The notes below the pieces were generated by a model that was given only the letters and a program-made list of their open reading frames with translations, searched no databases and had not been told where the DNA came from. The translations under genes were made by a program, and so were the position numbers. 64,000 bases of DNA from Rapana venosa (taxonomy: Eukaryota > Mollusca > Gastropoda > Neogastropoda > Muricidae), in the NCBI GenBank assembly GCA_028751875.1, contig CM054145.1, forward strand, positions 11,176,706 to 11,240,705. The letters run 5' to 3'. This document shows, piece after piece, positions 1 to 9,923 of this stretch; positions within the stretch are counted from its first letter, which is position 1, and every line of letters starts with the position of its first letter.

Positions 1-153
1 CCTCTGACAAATTGTCATAAAACAAAAACAAATAGGCTTTTAAAAAAAGATAGGATTGAGACAAAAAATATTCAATAATCAAACAAAGCAAGGAATCATC
101 ACAAATGATTATAACATGTTTAGAAACTAGAACAAAATAAAATTATCAAATCA

Positions 154-154
<1 letters not shown>

Positions 155-204
<50 letters not shown>
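155..204. repeat. (CA)n microsatellite
   Basis: Uninterrupted CA dinucleotide run of about 50 bp, flanked by AT-rich unique-looking sequence on the left and a GC-richer stretch on the right. Confidence 0.97.
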
Positions 205-205
<1 letters not shown>

Positions 206-398
206 CAGGCGCGTGCGCGAAGGAGGAGGTGGAAAAGTGGACAAAATGCAAAAAGCCCTGCTAGTTCATACATGCCTCCACGAAATTCTGAGGGGAAGAA
301 ATACCATCATGATCTACCATCATAGGGTGCCCTTCATGGCCTGCACTTGGAACTCCACGTGCCGCTTGAAAGAGGCGTCAGTGTGATTGTATTTATTC

Positions 399-494
399 AT
401 TTATCTATTTATTGACTGATTTATCTATTTATTGATTGATTTATCTATTTATTGATTGATTTATCTATTTATTGATTGATTTATCTATTTATTG
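399..494. repeat. 20-bp AT-rich minisatellite, about 5 units
   Basis: Tandem copies of the 20-bp unit TTTATCTATTTATTGATTGA, with one variant (GACTGA) in the first copy and a truncated last unit. Internally it is built from ATCT/ATTT/ATTG tetranucleotide steps, so it probably grew from a tetranucleotide microsatellite. Confidence 0.95.
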
Positions 495-1919
495 TTGTAA
501 TTTATAATTGTATGTAAGCAGAGAGAGAACTTGGCGACAGTCAGGAGAAAGGAGCCAACCAGAATCGCTCATTTTCTTTCTCCTGTTCCTTCTTTCCTTC
601 CCTTGATGATGCGCCTCCTTCCTGTTTCCTTCATCCACAGGGAAACGAGACACTGGAGATTCTTTCTCCCCGAACACACTCATGGCTATCCCCCGTGGGC
701 ATGCCGGGGGCCTGTCAGTATAATCAGCATCCCCACCTTCTGGAAATTCTGTGTTAGGAATGTCCTCTTTTCTATCACACTTTTTATTTCTGCCTAGGGT
801 TTTTTTCTTCCTGTCACCTTCTTGTCTATTTTCTGCCTTCTTGGTCCATTCTCCTTCCTTTTTTCCAGAAAGACTGAAAAGATAACAAAATTCTCCTGCT
901 CCGAAGTCGGATGTGCTGGGCCTGACTTGTTTAACGGCAGCGCAAGGCAGTTTCGGTCTTGTGACAGCTAAAAGTTGCTGTCGGAGCGTTCGACGAAGAA
1001 GAATATTGATTGCTCTAAAAAGGGAAGCCAGATTTCTACAATGACGCAATCATTTCAAGTGTAAAGAAGTCTTTCTTTTTTTGTAGGAAAGTTGTGTGAA
1101 GACTTGGCGAGCCGTGCGCTTTTGTGGTGAAGGGGTAGGTCAGGAAGGGAGGGAGAAGAGGCATTGGTTGTGTTTGTGAACCCCACCCCTACCAGTCTTC
1201 TTTCACTCTTTTCCTAGTTGTACACAACCCACACTGAGACCTCTCCACAGTATGTTATGGCTTAATTAATAATATCACATTGATAGAAACAGCAGACATT
1301 GACAAACAACGTTGGAGCTCCTTTTCCCGGGCCTCTGTGAGGTTAGGGCGGTTTTCTGTTTGTTCATAGTGTGCAGTTTGTTGGCTTACAGATCTATCAT
1401 TATTGTAGCGACTTTTTCTACATAAGTATATTAGTGTAATAGTATGTAGTAGTGTGTAGTACATAAGTAAAGTAGTGTAATAGTGTGTATTACGCACAAG
1501 ACCTCGCTGTGTCATCTCATGTAAAAGTTTAGCATCTAGGCTGCCTTTTAATTAATATGTAGGTAACTGGTTACCGTCGCACAGTACATAATGTAAAACT
1601 ACAGACCTCACATTCTAACTGGCTGCAGTTCTGATCTGAACTGTAACTAAAACAGTGGCCAGATTTGACTCTTGTATTGCCATCATTGCTATCCTGCCTC
1701 GGTCTGTCTTACTATGATTGTACAATATGTAAGCCAGGTTATATAAGAAATGGTTATTAACAACACGAAACACAATCTCTCCTCGCAATTTTCTCTTCAC
1801 CACCACTCTGTAAACTAACAAGGAGCGAAAAGAAACATCAACAAAAAACACGAAGGAAAGACACTGCAATGTCAACCTGACCATACATGCACTCCTCTTC
1901 CAACACACTTCTTTTCCAT
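495..1919. other. Intergenic stretch, no gene recognised
   Basis: An open frame on the minus strand (1049-489, 186 codons) runs through this stretch, but its product is a basic, low-complexity peptide with no domain I recognise and no splice or promoter context that I can defend. The sequence around 1420-1500 is rich in TAGTGTGTAGT-like short direct repeats. I see no RNA gene and no transposon coding sequence. Confidence 0.5.
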
Positions 1920-1960
1920 ACACACGCACACACACACACACACTCACACACACACACACG

Positions 1961-1992
<32 letters not shown>

Positions 1993-2018
1993 CACACACA
2001 CGCACACACACACACACA

Positions 2019-2081
<63 letters not shown>
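1920..2081. repeat. Imperfect (CA)n with CACG and CACT interruptions
   Basis: About 160 bp of CA repeats broken by regularly placed CG and CT steps (CACGCACACA, CACTCACACA). The first two thirds carry the interruptions and the last third is nearly pure, as if the pure end had expanded more recently. Confidence 0.97.
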
Positions 2082-2639
2082 GTCTGATATCACTATTTAG
2101 TGGAAGGAGGTTAAACTGAAGAACTAAGTCCTTGTCCTCTTGAGGGTCCTCATTTCCTTCAGCTGGACGTTCATGAGCCAGTGAAAGAAGTGTCCAGGCG
2201 TGTGCTCCGCCATTCCAAGAAGAAACACAGCTTTACACCCATTCCAGAACAATGGCAGGGTCCCCCTCCTCCCCCCTCCTCCACGTTATGTCCATATCTT
2301 CCTTCCATACACAGTGAAACCTGAGGATTTGGGAGTCTTATTTCCCATAGCAATTGGAGTGGTGTGGAGAAGATGGCATGGGTTCTTCAGTGACTTGGTG
2401 CCAGTCGTGACACGATTATTTCAAGTGGAAAGCAGCCTTCCTTTTCCTGGTCCCCGCGAAACTGGCGTCAGGACACAGCCTTGAAAAGCTTCTGTTGAAA
2501 GAGAAGGAATGTTACAGGCAGAAAAGAGACTGCACGTGCAATGAACGTACATGCATATGTGTGTGTTTTAGAGGGAGGAGGGGGCATGTTAACGGGCTCT
2601 CTAGAGTGTAAGTTTGTTTTCAGGCCAGATCAACTGGAC
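2082..2639. other. Intergenic stretch, no gene recognised
   Basis: Mixed-composition sequence without an extended open frame of recognisable content. It contains short C-rich runs (2270-2285) and a TG-rich patch near 2555, and nothing that matches a transposon domain. Confidence 0.5.
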
Positions 2640-2882
2640 CCGAGAGATACAGACACCTGCAGTGTTGGTCAGGTACTTGAAGCAACACTCTCGAAATTGC
2701 AATCGTCAAGAGGATGAAGCTCGACGGTGTGGTCCCAGTCTTCCCACTGAGCCCACAGCACACTCACTCTGGGTAGGAGCTGGCAGAAGCCCGAAAAATC
2801 CCTATGACTCTTATAAGATTCGAACCCAAGACCTTCCAGTCCGTTACCCGCAGCGATAAACACTGCGCCATCGTGGCTGGCC
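2640..2882 (-). mobile_element. tRNA-derived SINE (head at 2882, running leftward)
   Basis: Read on the minus strand, the segment from 2882 to about 2805 has a tRNA-like head: a box-A-like motif TGGCGCAGTG, then about 40 bases later a box-B motif GGTTCGAATC. These are the internal RNA polymerase III promoter elements typical of tRNA-derived SINEs. The downstream part (about 2800-2640) would be the SINE body; its exact 3' end is uncertain because I see no clear tail or target-site duplication. The upstream AGCCACGATGGCGC context resembles the 5' end of a tRNA more than random DNA. It could instead be an isolated tRNA pseudogene. Confidence 0.65.
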
Positions 2883-3919
2883 GGTTTCCACACTTCTGTG
2901 CCTGTGGTGAGATTGTGTGAAAGCCTTTGGGGATGGAGGTTCACGGGGTGGGGGGGGGGGGGGAGAGGGGGAGGTCGTGGTGGTCGCCATCTCAGGTGGG
3001 TGAATCACTCAGTCTGGCTCCACGACTGTTATACTATCGTCTGTAGGGGGCTTACAAGGTGGCGTCCTGTATATGTTAGCTTCGAACAGGTACCACTGTA
3101 CGCCACCAAAGTGACCCAGCAGCAGTGCAGGGCCCCTCTGGCTGGTGGCCCCACCGTAGTCTCACATTGATGGACTCCCTGTGGACTCTCAACTCTAAGG
3201 ATGGACGTAACGGATCTGTGTAGGGCTGAGGCAGAGAGATGGGGAATAGCGGCGTGGGAACAGCAGGATTGGAACCTCACAGAAGACAGGCAGCAACACA
3301 CAAAACAACTACACACAAAACAAAACAGAAACGTACAGAGACACAGACAGAAACTCCAAACAACTAATCTTAACACAAAAGAAAGAGAAAAGAACAAAAC
3401 AGACCATACAAAGAAAGAAAGAAAGAAAGAAAGAGACAGAATAATTGGAAGCAGCGTTACTTCAGGAACCAAACTGTGGTAGTTCACTACATCCCCACAC
3501 GAAGAGTATTGCCAGCTCGGCCTCTCCACCCAGTCTAGTCACACAGCTAGCTAGCTGCTCCATGCTTCAACCCTGCTGTCTCCCTCTTCTGTTTTCCAGG
3601 ACAATGGCCCATGCGTTGAGGCCACGTCTTTCAGCCTCTGTCTGTCACAGCTGTTGTCATTCCTGGCATACATCACCCGATCTGGATGGAAAGTTATACC
3701 CCCTCCCCTCTCTCCCTCTCTCGTTTTTCCTTCCCATTTTTGTTTTTTGTCGCCTCTCTTTGCCTGCCTCTGTCCCTGTTTCTGTGTCTCTGTCAGTCTG
3801 TATCTCTCTATCTCCCGGAATCAAAGATATACAGATATCTTTGTCAGACACAAAAACTGACACTCACAGACAAACATAGGGAGACATACTTGCATGCACG
3901 TGCGCACACAATGCGTGTA
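2883..3919. other. Intergenic stretch with G14 run and (GAAA)n
   Basis: A 14-base G run sits at 2950-2963 and a short (GAAA)n at about 3411-3433. Open frames on both strands around 3029-3529 encode only low-complexity hydrophobic or charged peptides. No recognisable gene. Confidence 0.55.
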
Positions 3920-3967
3920 AACACACACACACACACACGCATGCACGCACGCGCACACACACACACA
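3920..3967. repeat. (CA)n/(GCAC)n microsatellite
   Basis: CA repeat interrupted by a GCATGCACGCACGCGC block. The alternating purine-pyrimidine content makes it a potential Z-DNA-forming tract. Confidence 0.93.
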
Positions 3968-4434
3968 ATCATGTAGGCATGCATGCATTCATGCACAAGA
4001 ATTTATATTTAAAAAACCAGTCCAAAATGTGACAGAAAGGTTATGTTTGAATTAATTTTCTTTTATAGAATTAAATTAAAAAGAAAAACAACTCTCAGGG
4101 ATTTATCATTTAGAAATTACACACAGTAGTTCATGAATAAAATAATGTTAAATGAAAAACATGAAAAAACCCAGAAAGAACAACAAAAACACACAAAAAG
4201 AAATCGGCCAGCAAAAATAATGTCCATTACTTTCTTAGAGATTATTTCCTCTTCCTCTGACGCATGCGCACAGCGGGATACACGTGATGGAGCCAGAGAG
4301 GAGCTGGCCAATAGAAAGCTGTGCTTGTTCATAACTGTCAGTGGTGACAGAGAAAATCATATTTCACACTGCTAACACTTGTCCACTGAAGCAGGCCCCT
4401 TGCTGACAGTATTGATCAGATTTCCACATGGATC
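3968..4434. other. AT-rich intergenic stretch, no gene recognised
   Basis: AT-rich sequence with A-rich patches at 4070-4200. Open frames of 70-80 codons on both strands have no recognisable content. Confidence 0.5.
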
Positions 4435-4463
4435 TGTGTGTGTGCGTGCGTGCGTGCGCGTGT

Positions 4464-4494
<31 letters not shown>

Positions 4495-4498
4495 CGTG
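4435..4498. repeat. (TG)n/(GCGT)n microsatellite
   Basis: TG-rich tract beginning with GTGCGTGC steps and ending in a purer TG run. Confidence 0.95.
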
Positions 4499-4742
4499 AG
4501 CGCGAACGTGCGCTGGCCATTTTCAGGTTGTTTAGTGTCTTCGTGGTGTGACTGTTGACGTGCCAGTCCTGGTGAAGGAGGTCCATTATTCTGTCAGTTA
4601 GAAACAAGGGGCGTTAGGAAAGTGATAGAAAGAACAGCAGAGAGGGTACACCAGATAAAGAGAGAAAAGAGAAGAAGGCGGGAAGTTGCAGAATTAATAA
4701 ATAAACAAGGAAGAGGAAAAAACCCCAGAAGAGAGAGTCAGA

Positions 4743-4862
4743 CATACAGACAGACAGACAGACAGATGCAGGTTTCACTCCCCATGCACATTCCCAACCA
4801 CCCCCACCAACACACCTACCTTCCTTCAACACCCCCCCCCCCCCCACACACACACACACCAC
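4743..4862. repeat. Compound simple repeats: (GACA)n, C14, (CA)n
   Basis: A (GACA)n run at about 4743-4766, then 60 bp of C-rich sequence ending in a 14-base C run (4832-4845) that passes directly into a short CA repeat. The C14 here and the G14 at 2950 are unusually long G/C homopolymers. Confidence 0.9.
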
Positions 4863-4943
4863 ACACGGAAGCCTCATCCCACCACCCCATTGCTTCTACT
4901 ACTCCCTTAAATCACATGGGGGCGGGGCGGGGAGGGAATGGTA

Positions 4944-4998
4944 GCGGATGGTGGTAGAGAGAGAGAGAAGGTGTACCTCTCTCTCTACCACCATCCGC
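4944..4998. repeat. Perfect inverted repeat, 22-bp arms, 11-bp loop
   Basis: The left arm 4944-4965 (starting GCGGATGGTGGTAGAG) is the exact reverse complement of 4977-4998. The loop is 4966-4976. The match continues imperfectly outward for about 12 more bases (GGGAGG...ATGG on the left against CCAT..CCTCCC on the right), giving a 70-80 bp near-palindrome able to form a hairpin or cruciform. Confidence 0.92.
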
Positions 4999-5033
4999 TT
5001 CCATCCTCCCCCTCCCCATCTCCCTCCCTTCCC

Positions 5034-5035
<2 letters not shown>

Positions 5036-5074
<39 letters not shown>
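5036..5074. repeat. (TG)n microsatellite
   Basis: Pure TG run of about 38 bp, 38 bp to the right of the hairpin. Confidence 0.96.
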
Positions 5075-5077
<3 letters not shown>

Positions 5078-5202
5078 CCCACCCATCCATCCTCAGTGAC
5101 AATAGCGGGCTGCTGATGGCCGTTCTTTGATCTAATGTCACAGCTGTGGTCGGGTCTGGCATACTCCCCTGAGAGCTGAAAATGAGTGGAGGGGAGGAAC
5201 AG

Positions 5203-5246
5203 AGACAGACAGATAGACAGACAGACTGGCAGACAGATAGACAACG
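5203..5246. repeat. (GACA/GATA)n tetranucleotide repeat
   Basis: Imperfect GACA and GATAGACA steps, related in sequence to the GACA run at 4743. Confidence 0.85.
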
Positions 5247-5305
5247 ATACAGCTCTCCGCGTTGTTTTCTGTCCTTCGTTGATGTTGGGTGGGAACTTAG
5301 CATGG

Positions 5306-5308
<3 letters not shown>

Positions 5309-5351
<43 letters not shown>

Positions 5352-5382
5352 GAGAGAGAGAGAGAGAGAGAGAGAGACTCCC
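5309..5382. repeat. (GA)n microsatellite
   Basis: About 74 bp of GA repeats with one GGAGGAG interruption near 5348. A polypurine tract like this can adopt triplex (H-DNA) structure. Confidence 0.97.
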
Positions 5383-5426
5383 CTTCTCTTCCATTTGTTA
5401 ATGTTGGGTCGAGGGTGCTGTAGGCA

Positions 5427-5490
5427 CACACACACTCGCGCGCACGCGTGCGCACGCACACACACATACACACACACATACACACACACT
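5427..5490. repeat. (CA)n with CG-rich centre
   Basis: CA repeat with a central CGCGCGCACGCGTGCGC block and CATA interruptions. Entirely alternating purine-pyrimidine. Confidence 0.93.
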
Positions 5491-5616
5491 GTTGGTTGGA
5501 GCATTAGAGCACGTAGAACAACTTGTGGCACGTTAAACCCGTTCCGCCTTTCAGAAGAATAGACCATTGCCTGTCGGTGGGAACGGATGACAAAAATGAA
5601 CAAAAGTGCATGTACA

Positions 5617-5675
5617 CGGAGACTGGAGCAAAAAGACACATGATTGCTTATTCAATCATCCTCAAAATGAAAGGG

Positions 5676-5676
<1 letters not shown>
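5617..5676 (+). repeat. Short dispersed repeat, copy 1 (microsatellite-flanked)
   Basis: About 60 bp sharing the order GACTGG...AAAAAG.CACATG..TGCTTATTC...ATCCTC.AAAT.AAAG with 63,502-63,562 (same strand) and with the reverse complement of 57,077-57,137. It abuts a CA microsatellite on its right. The family is unknown to me; it may be the tail or conserved core of a non-autonomous element. Confidence 0.75.

Positions 5677-5677
<1 letters not shown>

Positions 5678-5729
<52 letters not shown>
5678..5729. repeat. (CA)n microsatellite
   Basis: Pure CA run of 52 bp directly abutting the short dispersed repeat. Confidence 0.97.
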
Positions 5730-5733
<4 letters not shown>

Positions 5734-6800
5734 GCAGTGTAGAGCACATAGTCATGCGAGAAGCCAGATAGCAACAACAATGGGTTGTAACAGCTCTAGT
5801 TTCTGTTTGCGATATCTGACAAGTGCCATTGTTTGTTGAGCAATGGTGTCCATTAGAAATGTGCACGAATAGAACTCTGCAACAAACAAATGACCCCATT
5901 CTGTGATTGTTCAATCCCAACAAACAAAATAACCCCCAAAAATGCCACTCTTGTGGGGAAACAAGTACACTGACAGACAGGTACAAAACGAAAGAAAATC
6001 ATGGGTGGCGCTGACCTGGTGGCGACACGCTGACCCCGGGAAGAGCAGCCTGAATTCAGGGGGAGAAAACTGCTATGACTGAAAATGGTATACGATACAA
6101 TGCACACACTGACCTTGAACATACAGACGACAAGGCTGTGCACACATAGTACATGGATTAGTCCACATCACTGTTGAACAGCACATTTACATTACAAATA
6201 GTTTGACAACTGCTTTCAATTGTATAGTGCATTAAGTCCACTAATTAAAAAGCATGCTGGATATTCAAAGCAGGGCACCTCTCTTTTTTTTTTAATGGAC
6301 ATTGTGTAGTAGGCCTCAGGTGCATGTAATATGTGTATTGAAATAAACGATTATGACTGTTGCTGAACTCTATTCATCAATTTGAAAATTAAAATCTTTT
6401 GATTAATTTCAAAGCTATATGTCAACTTTGCTGAATTCTTGGCAATCATTTACAAAAGCAAGAGAACAAAGATAGTTAGGATGGAGAAATTCAGACAACA
6501 GAAAGGTTTTCAATCAGTAAACACAAAGTGGCATATGATGAGAGACATATTACCCCCATTTCTTACAAGAGAAAAACAAACAATAATGTGGTGCTCTGTG
6601 ATCTGTATGCAAGCATTCCCCACCACACAAACAAACAAAACCTTACTTTTTTCTCTTTCATCTTTCTCCCCACCATCAGTGTGCTAACAATGCAGTGTTG
6701 CTTGCTCCAACTTGCTTGCATGGAACTAAGCTGGAATGAACCAGACAGGAAATGATGCATATGTTTCGCAATGTGTGTGTGCCTGCCTGTGTGCGTGCTT
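5730..6800. other. Intergenic stretch, no gene recognised
   Basis: Moderately AT-rich sequence. Open frames up to about 112 codons occur on the minus strand near 5648-6143, but they are partly translated microsatellite and otherwise unrecognised. No transposon domain, tRNA or other structured RNA seen. Confidence 0.5.
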
Positions 6801-6805
6801 GTCTG

Positions 6806-8036
6806 CCTGCCTCAACGTCTCTCTGCCTGCCTCAACGTCTCTCTCTACGCTGCCTGCCTCAACGCCTCTCCGCCTGCCTCAACGTCTCTCCGCCTGCCTC
6901 AACGTCTCTCTGCCTGCCTCAACGTCTCTCCGCCTGCCTCAACGTCTCTCCGCCTGCCTCAACGTCTCTCTGTCTGCCTCAACGCCTCTCTGTCTGCCTC
7001 AACGTCCCTCTGCCTGCCTCAACGTCTCTCTGCCTGCCTCAACGTCCCTCTGCCTGCCTCAACGTCTCTCTGCCTGCCTCAACGTCTCTCTGCCTCTCTC
7101 TGCCTGCCTCAACGTCTCTCTGCCTGCCTCAACGTCTCTCTACGCTGCCTGTCTCAACGTCTCTCTACGCTGCCTGCCTCAAGGTCTCTCTGCTTGCCTC
7201 AACGTCTCTCTGCCTGCCTCAACGTCTCTCTGCCTGCCTCAACGTCTCTCTGCTTGCCTCAACGTCTCTTTGCCTGCCTCAACGTCTCTCTGCTTGCCTC
7301 AACGTCTCTCTGCCTACCTCAACGCCTCTCTGCGCTGCCTGCCTCAACGTCTCTCTGCCTGCCTCAACGTCTCTCTGCGCTGCCTGCCTCAACGTCTCTC
7401 TGCCTGCCTCAACGTCTCTCTACGCTGCCTGCCTCAACGTCTCTCTGTCTGCCTCAACGCCTCTCTGCCTGCCTCAACGTCTCTCTACGCTGCCTGCCTC
7501 AACGTCTCTCTACGCTGCCTGCCTCAACGTCTCTCTACGCTGCCTGCCTCAACGTCTCTCTGCCTGCCTCAACGCCTCTCCGCCTGCCTCAACGTCTCTC
7601 TGCCTGCCTCAACGTCTCTCTGCCTGCCTCAACGTCTCTCTCTACGCCTCAACGTCTCTCTCTACGCTGCCTGCCTCAACGTCTCTCCGCCTGCCTCAAC
7701 GGCTCTCTGTCTGCCTCAACGCCTCTCTGCCTGCCTCAACGTCTCTCTACGCTGCCTGCCTCAACGCCTCTCTGCCTGCCTCAACGCCTCTCTGCGCTGC
7801 CTGCCTCAACGTCTCTCTACGCTGCCTGCCTCAACGTCTCTCTGCCTGCCTCAACGTCTCTCTGCCTGCCTCAACGTCTCTCTGCCTGCCTCAACGTCTC
7901 TCTGCCTGCCTCAACGTCTCTCTGCTTGCCTCAACGCCTCTCTGCCTGCCTCAACGCCTCTCTGCCTGCCTCAACGTCTCTCTGCCTGCCTCAACGTCTC
8001 TCTCTCTGCCTGCCTCAACGTCTCTCTGCCTGCCGG
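6806..8036. repeat. 20-bp minisatellite array, about 58-60 units
   Basis: Tandem copies of TGCCTGCCTCAACGTCTCTC. Most variation is at a few positions: TGCC/CGCC/TGTC/TGCT at the start and GTCTCT/GCCTCT/GTCCCT in the middle. A recurrent 25-bp form carries an extra TACGC or TGCGC before TGCCTGCC. Because 20 is not a multiple of 3 and the unit lacks stops on the plus strand, all three plus frames are open (up to 579 codons) and read the same 20-residue cycle rich in CLPQRLSA and CLNVSLPA. I regard the openness as a by-product of composition. A unit of this array also occurs at 8974-9000 inside the LINE fragment downstream. Confidence 0.97.
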
Positions 8037-8382
8037 CTTGCCTGTCCCTCTGCCTGGATCTCCACTTGTTGACGTGTGTGTCTAACAAAGCAGGCAGAAA
8101 TGCAGTGAAGCGTGAAATAGAGGGGCGTGGTGTCTTGGAAGCGCTCTATGACAAACCAGGAGTTACTAATCCAGTCTCATGTCTCACTGGACAGTGGTCT
8201 GGTGGTGGTCGTTACAGGAAGGAGACTGGCGTGAATTATTGCCATCTTTTGTCTGGCTGTCTTTCTCTAACTGTTAGCTTGGGGCTGTGTGTATGCAGAT
8301 CTGATCCACACTTCCAGCAACCTACCCACCAGCGTCCTTTCAGGCAGAACTTTTTACTGGTGCCCCCTCTCTCTCTCATCAG
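8037..8382. other. Spacer between minisatellite and LINE fragment
   Basis: About 350 bp that remains open in one plus-strand frame continuing from the minisatellite. The peptide it would encode is not recognisable. Confidence 0.4.
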
Positions 8383-9255
8383 CGTAGTTCCTACCTTCAA
8401 AAAGGGCCATGCAGACAACTCAGACAATTGTAGAGTTGTTTCATTAATCAGTATATGTGCCACTGCCTTCAAGATATTCAAAACTGGATAATACAGAACA
8501 AGTTACAGCTATAATGTAGACAAAACTGAGGCTATGCTCATTGGGACTAAACATATAAACTGTCCTTCATCTCAACGCCTTCAATAGATTTTGGCAATAC
8601 ATCAGTTCCTTTGTCCACTTCTGGGAAATATCTAGCTGTTGTAATTTGGAAGTATCTGTCCACTGATGCAACTTTAAAGCTTGTTACATCTCTCACTCTT
8701 TCACGTTTGGACTACTGTGATTCTCTACCAGCATCATCCATCCACTCCCTTCAATGTATACAGATATCCACAGCTTGACTAGTTCTAAGAAAAAAAAATC
8801 TGAACTCATCACTCCTCTTTTGCGATCTCTTTACCGGATGCCTGTCTCACAAAGAGTAAATTATAAGATTAGTACCCTGTGCTTCAAATGACTCCACAAA
8901 TCTGCACCTTCTTATCCCTGTAACTGCTTTCACCTGTGCACTCCATCCCGTTTCCTGCGTTCATCTGCAGATACTCTCTGCCTGCCTCAACGTCTCTCTG
9001 ACAGATTCAAACAAACCACTGTCGGCCGTCGCTTTTTCTCTACTGGTGGTCCATTAACTTGGAATGACCTCCCCCTATCTCTTCTCCAAAAGCCTAACAT
9101 TTGCCTCTTTCAAATCGAGCCTGAAAACACATTTCTTTCCTACCTAAGATCTACCCTCTTATAATCTATGATATTCTTCAAAAGTCAGCCCCGTCTCCAT
9201 CACCCTGCGTGCGTGCGTACTTGCGTGTGCGTGTGTGTGTGTGTGTGTGTGAAGG
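8383..9255 (+). pseudogene. CR1/L2-like LINE, dead 3' fragment (copy 1)
   Basis: From about 8452 to 9205 this matches the 3' third of the LINE at 57-61 kb (its 60,235-61,110 part): the KNWMTQNKLQL-like segment after the RT active site, the thumb region, and the conserved C-terminal RSLHWLPV...TWNELPLSL region, all riddled with stops and frameshifts. The first ~70 bp (8383-8452) translate as a different RT motif (PTFKKG followed by an NYRPVSL-like run), which in intact RTs lies some 190 residues upstream; this suggests an internal deletion or a chimera with another LINE. At 8974-9000 a stretch identical to the minisatellite at 6.8-8.0 kb replaces about 19 bp of LINE sequence. The 3' UTR ends in a TG microsatellite. 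Non-functional. Confidence 0.85.
9206..9251. repeat. (TG)n/(GCGT)n microsatellite in LINE 3' UTR
   Basis: Lies where the other two copies of this LINE family also have a TG run (28,618-28,704 and 61,095-61,112). Confidence 0.93.
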
Positions 9256-9297
9256 AGAGAGAGGTGGGGTTAAGTATTATTTTTATTTTTTATTTTG

Positions 9298-9326
9298 TTC
9301 TTTTATTTCGAGAATAATAGAATAAT
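9298..9326 (-). repeat. Partial short dispersed repeat
   Basis: TTCTTTTATTTCGAG followed by an AATAATAGAATAA-like run matches the reverse complement of the short dispersed repeat (see 63,502-63,562) over about 28 bp. It lies immediately before the point where LINE coding homology begins. Confidence 0.5.
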
Positions 9327-9359
9327 ATAATTTTATAAGATATAATTTAACAAGCTGCT

Positions 9360-9863
9360 GATGGTTCAATTCCAAAATTTTCATCTTTAAAATCCAACAA
9401 ACATTCAGGTAATATATGGTGGAATGATTCTTGTAAGAAAGCTGTAAATGAGAAAAAAGAAAAATATAAAAACTATATAAAAGAACGAAATGAAAAAATT
9501 CATTTCTTGATGAAAAGAGCAAATTCTGCATGCAACAGTGTTATAGCACAAGCTAAGCGCCAGTTTTGGAGTAGTTTCTGTACAAAAGACGTTTCCAAAT
9601 ATACAGATCTAAAAAAGGTGTGGAAAAAATTCAATGACATGAAAAATGGGATTTGTTTACAGAATTGTCCAATCAAAATACAGGAAAAAGAAGTTCTTTC
9701 TGATTCAGAAAAAGCTGAAATTTTTGTAAACATATTTTTTGATTCTATGAGTACTCGGAACCTTTCAGATAAATCTAAACTTTTTAGAGAAACTGAGGTA
9801 CAAAAAGATGAATATTTAGATCCAGAATGCGATAATAGATGTAATCTTATCTCTGCCCACTAA
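9360..9863 (+). pseudogene. LINE ORF2, linker segment between endonuclease and RT
   Basis: Open frame reading the endonuclease-RT linker, including WWNDSCKKAV near its start and an AKRQFW motif around residue 70. The RT frame continues in the +1 frame from about 9841 (TSVGKDSISNELLRHLP), so a frameshift lies near 9836-9845. The matching region of relatives carries the same K-D..SNE.L spacing, which supports continuity of the original ORF. Confidence 0.8.
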
Positions 9864-9923
9864 AAAAACATCAGTGGGTAAAGATTCAATATCTAATGAA
9901 CTACTAAGGCATCTCCCTAATGA

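Noticed and set aside
489..1049. 186-codon minus-strand frame as a host gene
   Set aside because: Basic low-complexity product, no recognisable domain, no supporting signals. Kept only as a remark.
3029..3529. Minus-strand frame with hydrophobic Phe/Leu/Cys-rich segments as a membrane protein
   Set aside because: The hydrophobic run is the translation of A- and GAAA-rich sequence read on the opposite strand.
6752..8491. 579-codon frame over the minisatellite as a repetitive secreted protein
   Set aside because: The three frames are equivalent, and the openness follows from a stop-free 20-bp unit. Only transcript data could revive it.
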